Source: Virgibacillus ihumii
Lineage (GTDB): Bacteria > Bacillota > Bacilli > Bacillales > Amphibacillaceae
NCBI RefSeq assembly: GCF_902726655.1
Contig: NZ_CACVAN010000001.1
Coordinates: 2,852,001 to 2,916,000, forward strand
Direction: 5' to 3'
DNA: 64,000 nt
Below the pieces are notes generated by a model that saw nothing but the letters and a program-made list of their open reading frames with translations, had not been told where the DNA came from and did no database searches. A program made the position numbers and the translations under genes. This document shows positions 42,864 through 51,482 of this stretch, in pieces. Position 1 is the stretch's first letter. The number at the start of each line of letters is the position of its first letter.

Positions 42864-43301
42864 ATGCGCACAACTTTCATGGCGAATGAAGCTAATATTG
42901 AACGCAAATGGCTTGTTGTGGATGCTGAAGGCCAACGCTTAGGCCGTTTGGCAAGTGAGGTTTCTGCAATCCTGCGCGGAAAGCATAAACCAACTTATAC
43001 ACCACACGCTGATACAGGTGATCATGTGATCATCATTAACGCTGACAAAATAGAACTTACAGGTAACAAAATGAACGACAAAATGTATTATCGTCATTCA
43101 AACCATCCAGGTGGTTTGAAATCACGAAATGCTGAAGAAATGCGTACAAAATACCCGGAACAAATGCTGGAACTTACAGTGAAAGGTATGCTTCCAAAAG
43201 GTCCGCTTGGCCGTAGAATGGGTAAAAAACTGCACGTATTCAGAGGATCCGAACACAATCATCAAGCTCAAAAACCGGAAGTTTACGAGCTTCGCGGATA
43301 A
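42864..43301 (+). CDS. rplM: Ribosomal protein L13
   Basis: 145 residues; first large-subunit assembly protein. R-T-T-F-M-A-N-E start, R-L-G-R-L-A-S-E and G-D-H-V-I-I-I-N-A segments. ATG 42864 follows ATGGAGGG; the earlier in-frame ATG 42807 falls on the leader hairpin. Confidence 0.97.
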   Translation: MRTTFMANEANIERKWLVVDAEGQRLGRLASEVSAILRGKHKPTYTPHADTGDHVIIINADKIELTGNKMNDKMYYRHSNHPGGLKSRNAEEMRTKYPEQMLELTVKGMLPKGPLGRRMGKKLHVFRGSEHNHQAQKPEVYELRG

Positions 43302-43320
43302 TTAAAAGGAGGTAAAGCAA

Positions 43321-43713
43321 TTGGCACAAGTACAATATTATGGCACTGGTCGTCGTAAAAGATCAACTGCACGTGTACGTTTGGTTCCAGGAACCGGCCG
43401 TGTACTGATTAATGATCGTGATGCTCAAGACTATTTCCCATATGAAACCCAACTGTTAATTTTGAATCAGCCACTGGCAAGCACTGAAACGCAAGGAACG
43501 TATGACGTACTGGTAAATGTTGATGGTGGAGGATTTACTGGTCAGGCAGGTGCAATCCGTCACGGAATCGCACGTGCACTACTTAAAGCAGATCCTGAAT
43601 ACCGTGCAACATTGAAGCGCGAAGGATATCTGACTCGTGATGCTCGCGAAACAGAACGTAAGAAATACGGTCTCAAAGGCGCTCGTCGTGCACCACAATT
43701 CTCCAAGCGTTAA
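43321..43713 (+). CDS. rpsI: Ribosomal protein S9
   Basis: 130 residues from TTG 43321 behind [21 protein letters not shown] start and the C-terminal [17 protein letters not shown] that reaches the P site. Confidence 0.97.
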   Translation: MAQVQYYGTGRRKRSTARVRLVPGTGRVLINDRDAQDYFPYETQLLILNQPLASTETQGTYDVLVNVDGGGFTGQAGAIRHGIARALLKADPEYRATLKREGYLTRDARETERKKYGLKGARRAPQFSKR

Positions 43714-43726
43714 TATCGCTTTTGCA

Positions 43727-43766
43727 AAAGCTCTCTTCCCTTATGCGGGGAAGAGGGCTTTTTTTG
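43727..43766 (+). terminator. Terminator after rpsI
   Basis: AAGCTCTCTTCCC pairs with GGGAAGAGGGCTT, one G-T pair, followed by T residues. Confidence 0.92.
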
Positions 43767-43793
43767 TTGGGGAAAACCTGTTGAGTGGAAATG

Positions 43794-43897
43794 CCGATAG
43801 AAATATTGTTTTCACCGTTAGAATTGCGAAATTCGCCGATAGAAAGTTAATTTTCGCCGATAGAATAAAAAATTCGCCGTTAGAACAAATACCAACA
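43794..43897 (+). repeat. Five degenerate direct repeats, period 20-21 bp
   Basis: The core CCGATAGAA or CCGTTAGAA begins at 43794, 43815, 43836, 43857 and 43877 (spacings 21, 21, 21, 20), usually preceded by TTCG. It begins about 28 bases past the rpsI terminator. Read on the other strand the core is TTCTATCGG, close to the TTTATCAGCGG of the array at 37460. Confidence 0.85.
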
Positions 43898-44003
43898 AGA
43901 TAAAAGCTGTCGAAATTCCATGATTCGACAATCGGTTATGTTGGAGCTTTATGAGGAAATTAATGTATGATTGTAATATAAAATCGAAACTGGGGGAAAG
44001 GCA

Positions 44004-45167
44004 ATGCCGTACATAAAAACACTGACCGAATATGATTATTCAGCAATTTTCGACCTGTCACAATTTGCGTTTCAATATCGGTTGTCGGAGATGGAATTTC
44101 GTAAAAAAGTAGAAGAAGTGCAACGACATATTATATGGGGATGGATGTCGAATGATGAACTGGCGGCAAAATTGCATCTGATCCCGCTCACCTGCTATAT
44201 CAATGGTAAAGTTTTCAAAATGGGCGGGATTAGTGCGGTTGCAACATGGCCTGAGTATCGTCGTCAAGGTGCGGTTAAAGATTTGTTGCATCATGCCCTG
44301 CTATATATGAAAGAACACGGCCATACCATCTCATTTCTTCATCCTTTTTCATTTGGCTTTTACCGAAAGTACGGGTGGGAAACAGCTTTTGTTGAAAAAC
44401 ATTACTCCATCCCGCTTGCCAATTTGAAGAAAAATTGGGGTGTAAATGGTTATGTTCGACAGATACATGATGATATCGGGATGCTTCACGAAATTTATAC
44501 AATTTACGCCAGCCAATTCAATGGAACACTTGTCAGGGATGAAAATTGGTGGAAACAGCGAGTATTGAAAGGTAATGATCATGTGGCGGCAGCATATGAT
44601 GATGATCAGAGTCCGGAAGCGTACATTATCTATCAGGTGAAAAATGACGTTTTTACAGTAAAAGAGTTGGTATATAACACGCTCAATGGCTGGAAGCAGT
44701 TACTGAGATTTATTGCCAATCATGATTCAATGGCGGAAAAAGTCGAAATGGCTGTGCCGGAATATGACAATCTTCCACTTCTGCTTGATGAGCCGCGATT
44801 CGACCAAAAACTGCAGCCTTATTTCATGGCGCGGATTGTCGATGTGCAACGTTTTCTGGAACAATATCCGTTTGAACTGTCGGATCATCAAGTACTGCCT
44901 GCATTACAGATCGAGGATGATTTTTTGTCTGACAATAATGGCACGTACCAGCTCACCCGCTCCGGTACGGGTGTATCCTGTCTGAAAACGTCGACTGATC
45001 GGAAAACAATCCAATGCACTGTCCAGCAGTTAATTTCTATGCTGATGGGATATAAGCGGCCGACAGAGCTGTATCAAACGGGTTTGATTTCCGGCCCGCC
45101 TGAACAGCTGCAAATTTTGGAAAATATTGTACCTGATCAACATACCTATTTTCCGGATTTTTATTAA
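44004..45167 (+). CDS. Eis-like GNAT acetyltransferase
   Basis: A 387-residue protein with the domain order of the Eis family: an N-terminal GNAT domain with the acetyl-CoA loop E-Y-R-R-Q-G-A-V-K near residue 88, a second GNAT-like domain, and a C-terminal sterol-carrier-like domain. In mycobacteria such enzymes acetylate aminoglycosides and other amines; the substrate here is unknown. A good GGGGGAAAGG site precedes ATG 44004. Single gene with no close partner; a short GTCGAA/TTCGAC inverted repeat lies upstream at 43908-43929. Confidence 0.85.
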   Translation: MPYIKTLTEYDYSAIFDLSQFAFQYRLSEMEFRKKVEEVQRHIIWGWMSNDELAAKLHLIPLTCYINGKVFKMGGISAVATWPEYRRQGAVKDLLHHALLYMKEHGHTISFLHPFSFGFYRKYGWETAFVEKHYSIPLANLKKNWGVNGYVRQIHDDIGMLHEIYTIYASQFNGTLVRDENWWKQRVLKGNDHVAAAYDDDQSPEAYIIYQVKNDVFTVKELVYNTLNGWKQLLRFIANHDSMAEKVEMAVPEYDNLPLLLDEPRFDQKLQPYFMARIVDVQRFLEQYPFELSDHQVLPALQIEDDFLSDNNGTYQLTRSGTGVSCLKTSTDRKTIQCTVQQLISMLMGYKRPTELYQTGLISGPPEQLQILENIVPDQHTYFPDFY

Positions 45168-45289
45168 TAATAGGAAAAATTGCCTATTATGTTCATAAAA
45201 TATCGAAAATGATAGGATATTGATGAAATTTACGTTAAAATAGGAAATAGGTAGATATTGACAGGATTTGACTAAAAGGACTGTGGTAC

Positions 45290-45964
45290 ATGCTCTATCG
45301 GGTAAATCTCTTAAACTTCTTTTTTCCAATAGATGATAATTTATATCGTATTCGTGAGGCAGAAGCGTTGAAAAATCATTGGAAAGTTTGTTGGCTGCTC
45401 TTGCTGTTAAGTGCAGTTGTACATGGGTGGATGGCCGGACTTGGCCTTGGAACACAACCTATTTCCGTTAATGCGACAGCTTTCAGCCAGCTTCAGTATG
45501 AAATGACGAAATTCTGGTTTGTTTTAGGCAGGATTGGTTTTGCTGTTTTATTTGTTTTACTTGTATTATTTGTGCCATCTTATATATTTTATCTGTTGAC
45601 AGGGATACCATACAAAAAACTGCTGATTATGCAGCAAATTGTTTTGTTCATTATGCTGATGGAACGGGTTTTATGGATTCCGCTTGCAGTTTTCTGGGGA
45701 TTGGACTGGCATGTCTCTCCGTGGTCTTTTGGAATTATTGCATCCTATTTCACGGCTAAAACATGGATTATTTACTTTTTCGGTGCAATATCCCTTTTCC
45801 AATTTTGGATTATTTGGTTTCAGGCAAGATTTATCTGTTACCTGGCTGATGTCAGCAGACGTTGGGTCTGGACAGGTATTATTTTTCTACATATTTTGTA
45901 TTGGATTCTTGCGGCAGCATTGGCCGTTACAGATATTCATTTACTTGGCGGGTGGTTTGGATGA
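45290..45964 (+). CDS. Polytopic membrane protein, Yip1-like
   Basis: A 224-residue hydrophobic protein with five predicted helices (about 33-52, 78-104, 112-135, 150-178, 196-217). The overall pattern is like Yip1-domain proteins, but I recognise no specific family motif. Its stop overlaps the start of the HlyD-like gene (ATGA), so the two are almost certainly one functional unit. Function not assigned. Confidence 0.7.
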   Translation: MLYRVNLLNFFFPIDDNLYRIREAEALKNHWKVCWLLLLLSAVVHGWMAGLGLGTQPISVNATAFSQLQYEMTKFWFVLGRIGFAVLFVLLVLFVPSYIFYLLTGIPYKKLLIMQQIVLFIMLMERVLWIPLAVFWGLDWHVSPWSFGIIASYFTAKTWIIYFFGAISLFQFWIIWFQARFICYLADVSRRWVWTGIIFLHILYWILAAALAVTDIHLLGGWFG

Positions 45965-47184
45965 ATCGCAGAAAGCTAATACTTGTATTAACCGGACTCT
46001 TTATTGCAGTAAACTGTTTCCTTGTTTATTTGGATGATGATGAAAATGTTCAACGATTGTCTTATATTGATGAATGGTCTGTAATCGGGACGAAAGATAT
46101 GTATGAAACGATCGAAACGGCTGGTGTTTTAGCATCAGCTGCTACAAAAAATGTTTATTTTGACGAAGAAAAAGGCAGTTTCTTGGAGTTTCAGATTAAA
46201 GATGGCGCAAAAATAAACATTGGCGATCCGCTTTTTACATATGAACCACGCAACTACTATGACACAAAAGCACAGTTGGAGAGTGAAGTAAGTAAGTTGA
46301 ATGGTCAGATTGCGGCAATTGAGGAGGCCATTGCGAATATTTCCGCTTTTCAGGCACCTCCGTCAGATCTAGAGGCTCAATTTGAAGGAGAAAATGCTCA
46401 ATTTGATCTGACACACGAGCCTGTTGAAGTGGAATATATGAAAGAAGCATATATTGCAGAGAAGGAAAAAGAACTTGCCCAGAAACAAGCGGAACTGGAA
46501 AGTATTCAGGCACAATTATCTGATTTGGAGTCAACCGGTGATACAATTACCGTTGAAAGCCCTTATCAAGGGCAGGTGACCAACTTGTCGGAATCACTCA
46601 ATAATCCGGTTGTCACTATTCGGGATCAGCAACTGCAGGCGACTGGCAGACTTACAGAAAATGAGCGCATGAAGGTGGAACCGGAGATGCCTGTTGAAGT
46701 GGATATTCAGAAAAATGACAGCGTTTTGCAGGGAACCTTGTCCTCCATCGACGATATGCCAGAGACTGTTAACATTCATACAACCAGTATGTATCCGTTT
46801 GAGGTGAAGTTTGAGGAGAATAGCGATATGGAAGGTTTGCTGCCAGGTTATCATGCTGATTTGAAAATCACCACCAACGCCTCTCCTGATGCAACGGTTG
46901 TCCAGGGAAACCAGTTGTTGGACAAGAACGTGTGGAAAATGACCAGTGAAGGATTTCTGCAAAAACAAAAGGTGGAAACAGGCATTCATATGGACAATTT
47001 TTATGAAATAAAACAGGGAGCAAATCCTGGTGAATGGGCAGCACAGGATGATTGGGACCAATTTCGTGACGGAGCAGTATTTATTACGGGATTGAATGTA
47101 AAAGACATACAATGGAAACGTATTGGGAAATATGATAATGTCAGTTGGAAGAGATATTTTATTACGGGCCTTTTAGCCAGGTGA
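45961..47184 (+). CDS. HlyD/RND-type membrane-fusion adaptor protein
   Basis: A 407-residue protein with one N-terminal membrane anchor (residues 5-24), a short biotinyl-lipoyl-like half, a long coiled coil (about 95-185, rich in Lys, Glu and Gln) and a C-terminal beta-barrel part containing V-E-S-P-Y-Q-G-Q-V. This is the layout of periplasmic/extracytoplasmic adaptors of exporters. No ABC or RND pump gene is adjacent; the partner is instead the membrane protein at 45290. The start ATG 45961 overlaps that gene's stop. Confidence 0.75.
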   Translation: MNRRKLILVLTGLFIAVNCFLVYLDDDENVQRLSYIDEWSVIGTKDMYETIETAGVLASAATKNVYFDEEKGSFLEFQIKDGAKINIGDPLFTYEPRNYYDTKAQLESEVSKLNGQIAAIEEAIANISAFQAPPSDLEAQFEGENAQFDLTHEPVEVEYMKEAYIAEKEKELAQKQAELESIQAQLSDLESTGDTITVESPYQGQVTNLSESLNNPVVTIRDQQLQATGRLTENERMKVEPEMPVEVDIQKNDSVLQGTLSSIDDMPETVNIHTTSMYPFEVKFEENSDMEGLLPGYHADLKITTNASPDATVVQGNQLLDKNVWKMTSEGFLQKQKVETGIHMDNFYEIKQGANPGEWAAQDDWDQFRDGAVFITGLNVKDIQWKRIGKYDNVSWKRYFITGLLAR

Positions 47185-47239
47185 CGTTTTAATTCAGACT
47201 GCTGGTGGTAAATCAGTTTACAAGGGAGGTACATAACCA

Positions 47240-47698
47240 ATGGATTTCGTATATATTGGAATTCTATTTTGTGCATTGGCATTTGCACTCATCACAATCT
47301 ATATGTGCTATGTGTTAATACGTGTTTCAAATTCGATGAAATCGCTTGGCAATTCATTAGGTGAAGTCGAGAAAAAGCTCCATTACCTGACTCCGGAACT
47401 GCGAAATACGCTGCAGGAAACGGAAAAACTTGTTGACGACTTTAATGATAAGGTAACTGCAACAGATGGTCTGTTTGACGCGATGGACAATACTGGTCAT
47501 GCAATAAATGCCGGCAGCCGGCTTTTGGACAAGCAAACCAAAAAGCTCCCGGAGTATGACTCACCAGAATCGATTGCACGTCTGACAGAGGGCGCCAAAT
47601 GGGGAGAAGTTGCCTTCAAGCTTTTCCGGCGATTGAAAAAGAAAAGTGTAAAAAACGAGTTAATGGTTCAGAAAAAAAATCTGCCTGCAAAGAAATAA
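47240..47698 (+). CDS. DUF948-family protein (first of three)
   Basis: 152 residues: one N-terminal membrane helix (about 3-25), then an amphipathic region with repeated hydrophobic heptads (V-E-K-K-L-H-Y-L-T-P-E-L through D-A-M-D-N-T-G) and a basic C-terminus. The pattern matches the DUF948 family, which includes Bacillus YtxG, a general-stress protein. Function unknown. A weak SigB-like sequence (GTTTTA 47186, TGGTAA 47206) lies upstream. Confidence 0.75.
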   Translation: MDFVYIGILFCALAFALITIYMCYVLIRVSNSMKSLGNSLGEVEKKLHYLTPELRNTLQETEKLVDDFNDKVTATDGLFDAMDNTGHAINAGSRLLDKQTKKLPEYDSPESIARLTEGAKWGEVAFKLFRRLKKKSVKNELMVQKKNLPAKK

Positions 47699-47716
47699 AA
47701 GAAACGAGGGATAAAG

Positions 47717-48049
47717 ATGACATTGACAGGAATTGGAGTAATATTTATTGGAGTGGCTTTTTTAGTGCTTGCCATTTACCTTGCATGGACATTAAACAAC
47801 CTGGCAAACATTCTCCGGGGTATCGAAAAAACAGTTGAACCGCTTCCCGACCAGCTTGATGATATTTTCCGGGAAACAGGGAGCCTGATTAACCATACAA
47901 ATGATACACTTTCCGATGTGAATGATAAATTGCGGACGCTGAGCCCGTTATTTTATATGTTAGGTGATGTTGGTGAAATGTCCAGAAAGCTGACAACTCC
48001 ACTGGCTAAATTCAATGTATCACGGAAAAAGAAAACAGATGAAAAGTAA
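47717..48049 (+). CDS. DUF948-family protein (second of three)
   Basis: 110 residues with a membrane helix at about 5-25 and the same layout as its neighbours; P-L-P-D-Q-L-D-D-I-F-R-E-T parallels P-D-Q-V-A-D-I-T-S-E-T in the third copy. It follows the first copy by 18 bases, so they are cotranscribed. Function unknown. Confidence 0.78.
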   Translation: MTLTGIGVIFIGVAFLVLAIYLAWTLNNLANILRGIEKTVEPLPDQLDDIFRETGSLINHTNDTLSDVNDKLRTLSPLFYMLGDVGEMSRKLTTPLAKFNVSRKKKTDEK

Positions 48050-48077
48050 AAAATCCCCATTACAGGGGATTTTTTAA
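48047..48077 (+). terminator. Bidirectional terminator between convergent DUF948 genes
   Basis: AAAAAATCCCC pairs with GGGGATTTTTT around ATTACA; T runs exist on both strands. Confidence 0.92.
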
Positions 48078-48493
48078 TTAGATGCTTTATTTCGCTGAAA
48101 AATGCAATATCCCAGGGTCATGATTCCATAAATCCATTCCAGATTATTCCGTTTAATCGCAGAATCATTTTCTAATTTTTCTCTCATCGTTGTGTTGACT
48201 TTAATTAATGAGGAAGACAGGCCGCGGGTTGTATTTCCCATATCACCGATCAGTTGAAAAAGCGGACTTAATTCATTCATCTGCTTGTTTACCTGATTTA
48301 TGGCATCTCTCCCGGCACTGATGGCGCTGGTTGTCTCGCTGGTAATATCAGCAACCTGATCAGGCAGTTCATCCGTTGTCTTCTGCAGACTGGCAAATAG
48401 TTCGGTCAAATTTTTCAGTGGTTTAATCAAGAAAAATACAAGTCCCAAAAATGCAAGTCCGATAATAATGACGCCAATACCTATCCAATCCAT
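48074..48493 (-). CDS. DUF948-family protein (third of three)
   Basis: 139 residues on the minus strand, converging on the other two. Membrane helix at about 3-25 (W-I-G-I-G-V-I-I-I-G-L-A-F-L-G-L), then D-E-L-P-D-Q-V-A-D-I-T-S-E-T and a predicted coiled coil. Good GGAAGGAG site. A SigB-like promoter lies 40-65 bases upstream. Function unknown; family members are stress-induced in Bacillus. Confidence 0.8.
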   Translation of the reverse strand: MDWIGIGVIIIGLAFLGLVFFLIKPLKNLTELFASLQKTTDELPDQVADITSETTSAISAGRDAINQVNKQMNELSPLFQLIGDMGNTTRGLSSSLIKVNTTMREKLENDSAIKRNNLEWIYGIMTLGYCIFQRNKASN

Positions 48494-48531
48494 TCAAAAC
48501 ACTCCTTCCAGCATGTTCTTTGCTAATTATA

Positions 48532-48556
48532 ATACCACAGCTGCGTTTTTCTAAAC
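48532..48556 (-). promoter_or_regulatory. SigB-like promoter of the minus-strand DUF948 gene
   Basis: On the minus strand GTTTAG (48551-48556), 13 bases, then TGGTAT (48532-48537), close to the Bacillus SigB consensus. A TATAAT overlaps just downstream, so a SigA reading is also possible. Confidence 0.4.
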
Positions 48557-48570
48557 CATTTCCTGTACTA

Positions 48571-48600
48571 ATCATAAACCACTCGCTCGTCCCATACAAT
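48571..48600 (+). promoter_or_regulatory. SigE-type promoter of cwlD
   Basis: ATCATAAA (48571-48578), 14 bases, CATACAAT (48593-48600). The -10 fits the SigE consensus exactly and the spacing is ideal, 31 bases before cwlD. SigE is the early mother-cell factor, where cwlD is expressed in B. subtilis. Confidence 0.7.
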
Positions 48601-48631
48601 AGTGCAAGCAGAATTATAAGGAGCGAGTGCT

Positions 48632-49357
48632 ATGGGACGATTTAAAAAGGTATTTTTATGGGGTGTTGGTTTTATCATTTTAGCTTTTCTTATTCAATAT
48701 CCGATAAATAAGGTCGATTCCACATGGAAAGCGTGGACATTGCCACTGGCGGGAAAAACAATTGTGCTTGATCCCGGGCATGGCGGTCCGGATGGCGGAG
48801 CGGTCGGCAAAGACGAGACACTTGAAAAGGATATTGCGCTTGCAATTGCGAAAAAAACGCGGGATTTTTTACAGCAGGCAGGGGCTCTCGTCTATTTAAC
48901 CAGGGAGAATGACAGAGATCTGGCAAGAGAAGATACGGCAGGGCTGTCACGGAGAAAATCGGAGGACATCCGCAACCGGCTGGAATTTATTAAGGAGAAA
49001 GATGCGGACTTTTTTCTGACTATCCATTTAAATGCTTTATCGTCAACCAAATGGAGTGGTGCACAAACTTTTTATTTCCCGAGGTATGACAAAAGCAGGC
49101 ACCTTGCTAAAATGATTCAGGCTGAAATCATTCGTAACTTGGAAAACACTGACAGAGAGGCACTGCCAATTAAGGGGGTATACTTGCTTAAACATGCGGA
49201 AATTCCAGGTGCATTGGTCGAGGCCGGGTTTCTTTCGAATGAACATGAGCGGGAACACCTGAAAAAAGATGATTATCAGCGGAAAATGGCCGGAAGTATT
49301 TATCAGGGAATTTTGAAGTATGTAACCGAAGAGCCTGCGGAAGATGACCGAAACTGA
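48632..49357 (+). CDS. cwlD: N-acetylmuramoyl-L-alanine amidase CwlD
   Basis: Removes peptides from muramic acid so that the muramic-lactam of spore cortex can form, together with PdaA. 241 residues: N-terminal membrane/signal helix (about 7-24), Amidase_3 domain with L-D-P-G-H-G-G-P-D-G-G, the second zinc His in L-T-I-H-L-N-A and the catalytic Glu in L-V-E-A-G-F-L-S-N. AAGGAGCGAG site. Preceded by a SigE-type promoter. Confidence 0.95.
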   Translation: MGRFKKVFLWGVGFIILAFLIQYPINKVDSTWKAWTLPLAGKTIVLDPGHGGPDGGAVGKDETLEKDIALAIAKKTRDFLQQAGALVYLTRENDRDLAREDTAGLSRRKSEDIRNRLEFIKEKDADFFLTIHLNALSSTKWSGAQTFYFPRYDKSRHLAKMIQAEIIRNLENTDREALPIKGVYLLKHAEIPGALVEAGFLSNEHEREHLKKDDYQRKMAGSIYQGILKYVTEEPAEDDRN

Positions 49358-49600
49358 CTGCGGCCGGACACAGGCTTAACCCTTGGAACCACGGTATAAA
49401 AGCATAGAGAATGAATGCATTGGCAAAAGGAATCTATCCAGTATGAATGGATGCGAACCATGTGGCTGAGCGGTCGCTTCTACTTTCCCAAATATGATTC
49501 AAATCACTTAGAAATTGTGTGATTTGTGTTATACTTGCGTTGTGTGCAAAAATATAATGACATTGCTATAAATACGCTAGGAAAGGGATGGTGACTGGCC

Positions 49601-50659
49601 GTGCTATCAAAAGAACAAGTGAAGGAATTGCTCGATTCTGTTAATGATCCATTTTTACATAGAACGATTGGGGAAACAGGCGGGGTAAAAGAGGTTAACA
49701 TTAAAGAAGAGAAAAAACATGTCAGTGTTAAGATAGGAATAGGTAAGACAAATACTGCAGAGCAAATGCAGCTGCAGCAGGAAATCGTCGGTATCCTGAA
49801 GAAAAATGGTGCATCAACTGTCGGACTTCGTTTTGAACAATTGCCTGATGAAGTAATTCGGAAGTATCAGCCTGCAGCAGAGGAAGCGCAGGAGAAAAGT
49901 CTGTTAGGCGGTGGAAAACATCCTAACTTTATTGCTGTTTCCAGCGGTAAAGGTGGTGTTGGCAAGTCTACAGTAACAGTGAACCTTGCGATGTCGCTGA
50001 TGCGGCTTGGCAAAAAGGTCGGCATTATTGATGCGGATATTTACGGGTTTAGTGTACCTGATATGATGGGTGTGGAAGAACGTCCCGCTGTCCGTGGTGA
50101 GAAGATTATCCCGGTTGAACGTTTCGGAGTAAAAGTAATTTCCATGGGCTTCTTTGTGGAGGATAATTCGCCGATTATTTGGCGCGGACCAATGCTCGGT
50201 AAAATGCTGAACAGCTTTTTCAAGGAAGTGGAATGGGGCGACCTGGACTATTTGCTGCTGGATTTACCGCCGGGAACTGGTGACATTGCCATGGACGTGC
50301 ATGAGATGCTGCCAACCTGTAAAGAAATAATAGTATCCACGCCGCATCCAACTGCTGCGTTTGTTGCTGCACGTGCAGGACAGATGGCAATCAAAACAGA
50401 ACACGAAATTTTAGGTGTCGTGGAAAACATGGCATATTTTGAAAGTAAAAAAACAGGCGAGAAAGAATATGTTTTCGGTAAAGGCGGGGGTAAAAAACTT
50501 GCAGAAGTACTGAAAACACAGGTGCTCGGACATTTGCCGCTTCAGCAGCCCTACGAAGAAGAGGACGAGTTCGCTCCTTCTGTTTATCAGGAAGACCATC
50601 CACTCGGGAAAGAATACCATAAAATAGCTGCAAAAGTTATTGCGAAAGTGGACGAATAA
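49601..50659 (+). CDS. salA: Mrp/SalA-family P-loop ATPase
   Basis: 352 residues. N-terminal MIP18/DUF59 domain (about 1-90), then a deviant Walker A S-S-G-K-G-G-V-G-K-S-T and the D-L-P-P-G-T-G-D segment. Family members act as iron-sulfur carriers or, for Bacillus SalA, as regulators of protease genes. The C-x-x-C pair found in many Mrp carriers is absent here (N-M-A-Y-F-E-S-K-K). GTG start. A likely promoter has an extended -10 at 49527-49535. Confidence 0.93.
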   Translation: MLSKEQVKELLDSVNDPFLHRTIGETGGVKEVNIKEEKKHVSVKIGIGKTNTAEQMQLQQEIVGILKKNGASTVGLRFEQLPDEVIRKYQPAAEEAQEKSLLGGGKHPNFIAVSSGKGGVGKSTVTVNLAMSLMRLGKKVGIIDADIYGFSVPDMMGVEERPAVRGEKIIPVERFGVKVISMGFFVEDNSPIIWRGPMLGKMLNSFFKEVEWGDLDYLLLDLPPGTGDIAMDVHEMLPTCKEIIVSTPHPTAAFVAARAGQMAIKTEHEILGVVENMAYFESKKTGEKEYVFGKGGGKKLAEVLKTQVLGHLPLQQPYEEEDEFAPSVYQEDHPLGKEYHKIAAKVIAKVDE

Positions 50660-50680
50660 CTGGAGCAGCATTTGAAAAGA

Positions 50681-50714
50681 AAAAAGAGGTGGCAATTAAC
50701 TGTCACCTCTTTTA
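50681..50714 (+). terminator. Bidirectional terminator between salA and gerD
   Basis: AAAAGAGGTG pairs with CACCTCTTTT; A and T runs serve both convergent genes. Confidence 0.9.
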
Positions 50715-51350
50715 TTATTGGCCTCCAGAGTTGGATCCGCCTGACTGACCGCTCTGCCCACTTTGCCCGCTTTGACCGCTTTTTGATTGGCCTCCCTGCT
50801 GTTTACCTTGTTCTTCCGCTGCCTTTAACAATATTTCCGACATCTTGGCCTGAAACATTGGTGACTGCAATGTTTCCTGAATTGTTTTCTCAAGATGTTT
50901 ACGGAACTCCTGACCTTTCATAACGCTGAGCATTTGTTTGTCAATTTGCGGGTTTTGCATCAGCTCCAGCATCTGTTTTTGATAATCCGGGTCTTTCATC
51001 AGATCTTTCATCAATTTTTTATGCTCATCAGCCATCGCTTCGGCATATGCTTTGACAAATTTAGGATCCTCAAATAACTTTGTCCACATATCTTTGGCTT
51101 TATCAGAAGTAAGCACTTCATTTAATGATTTCTTGACAGCATCTGACTGAATCACAAGCTGCTGTTTCATTTTTTCATCAGATAATATCTCTCTCAGTGC
51201 TTTTTTACCATCTTCTGTCTGTAATATATCCACAACCATTTTTTTGGTCGTATCATAATCAGCTTCTTTGCCCGCAGTACTTCCCCCATTGCAAGCACTA
51301 AGAACAACAACGAGCATGCTTATAAATAAAATACATAGTGCCCGTTTCAC
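50715..51350 (-). CDS. gerD: Spore germination lipoprotein GerD
   Basis: Scaffold of the inner-membrane germinosome that clusters nutrient receptors. 211 residues from GTG 51350, behind AGGAAGGAGG; a longer open frame upstream is not needed. Signal peptide with lipobox L-S-A-C and lipidated Cys20. The body is helical with many M-K-D-L / Q-K-Q-M segments; the tail (about 180-211) is rich in Gly, Ser and Gln with repeated G-Q-S. Divergent from kbaA and preceded by a SigG-type promoter. Confidence 0.95.
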   Translation of the reverse strand: MKRALCILFISMLVVVLSACNGGSTAGKEADYDTTKKMVVDILQTEDGKKALREILSDEKMKQQLVIQSDAVKKSLNEVLTSDKAKDMWTKLFEDPKFVKAYAEAMADEHKKLMKDLMKDPDYQKQMLELMQNPQIDKQMLSVMKGQEFRKHLEKTIQETLQSPMFQAKMSEILLKAAEEQGKQQGGQSKSGQSGQSGQSGQSGGSNSGGQ

Positions 51351-51376
51351 TTGGAATTCCTCCTTCCTCTCATGTT

Positions 51377-51407
51377 TAATATGAGTGTGAAGCAGAAAAA
51401 ATATGCA
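51377..51407 (-). promoter_or_regulatory. SigG-type promoter of gerD
   Basis: On the minus strand TGCATA (51402-51407), exactly 18 bases, CATATTA (51377-51383). Both boxes and the spacing fit the forespore SigG consensus; gerD is a SigG gene in B. subtilis. Confidence 0.75.
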
Positions 51408-51482
51408 CATTATAGAGGAAAAGTGGGATGCTTCATGATAAAATAGGCTTGAAAGTTGAACAAACACTAGGAGGAAAACAGA

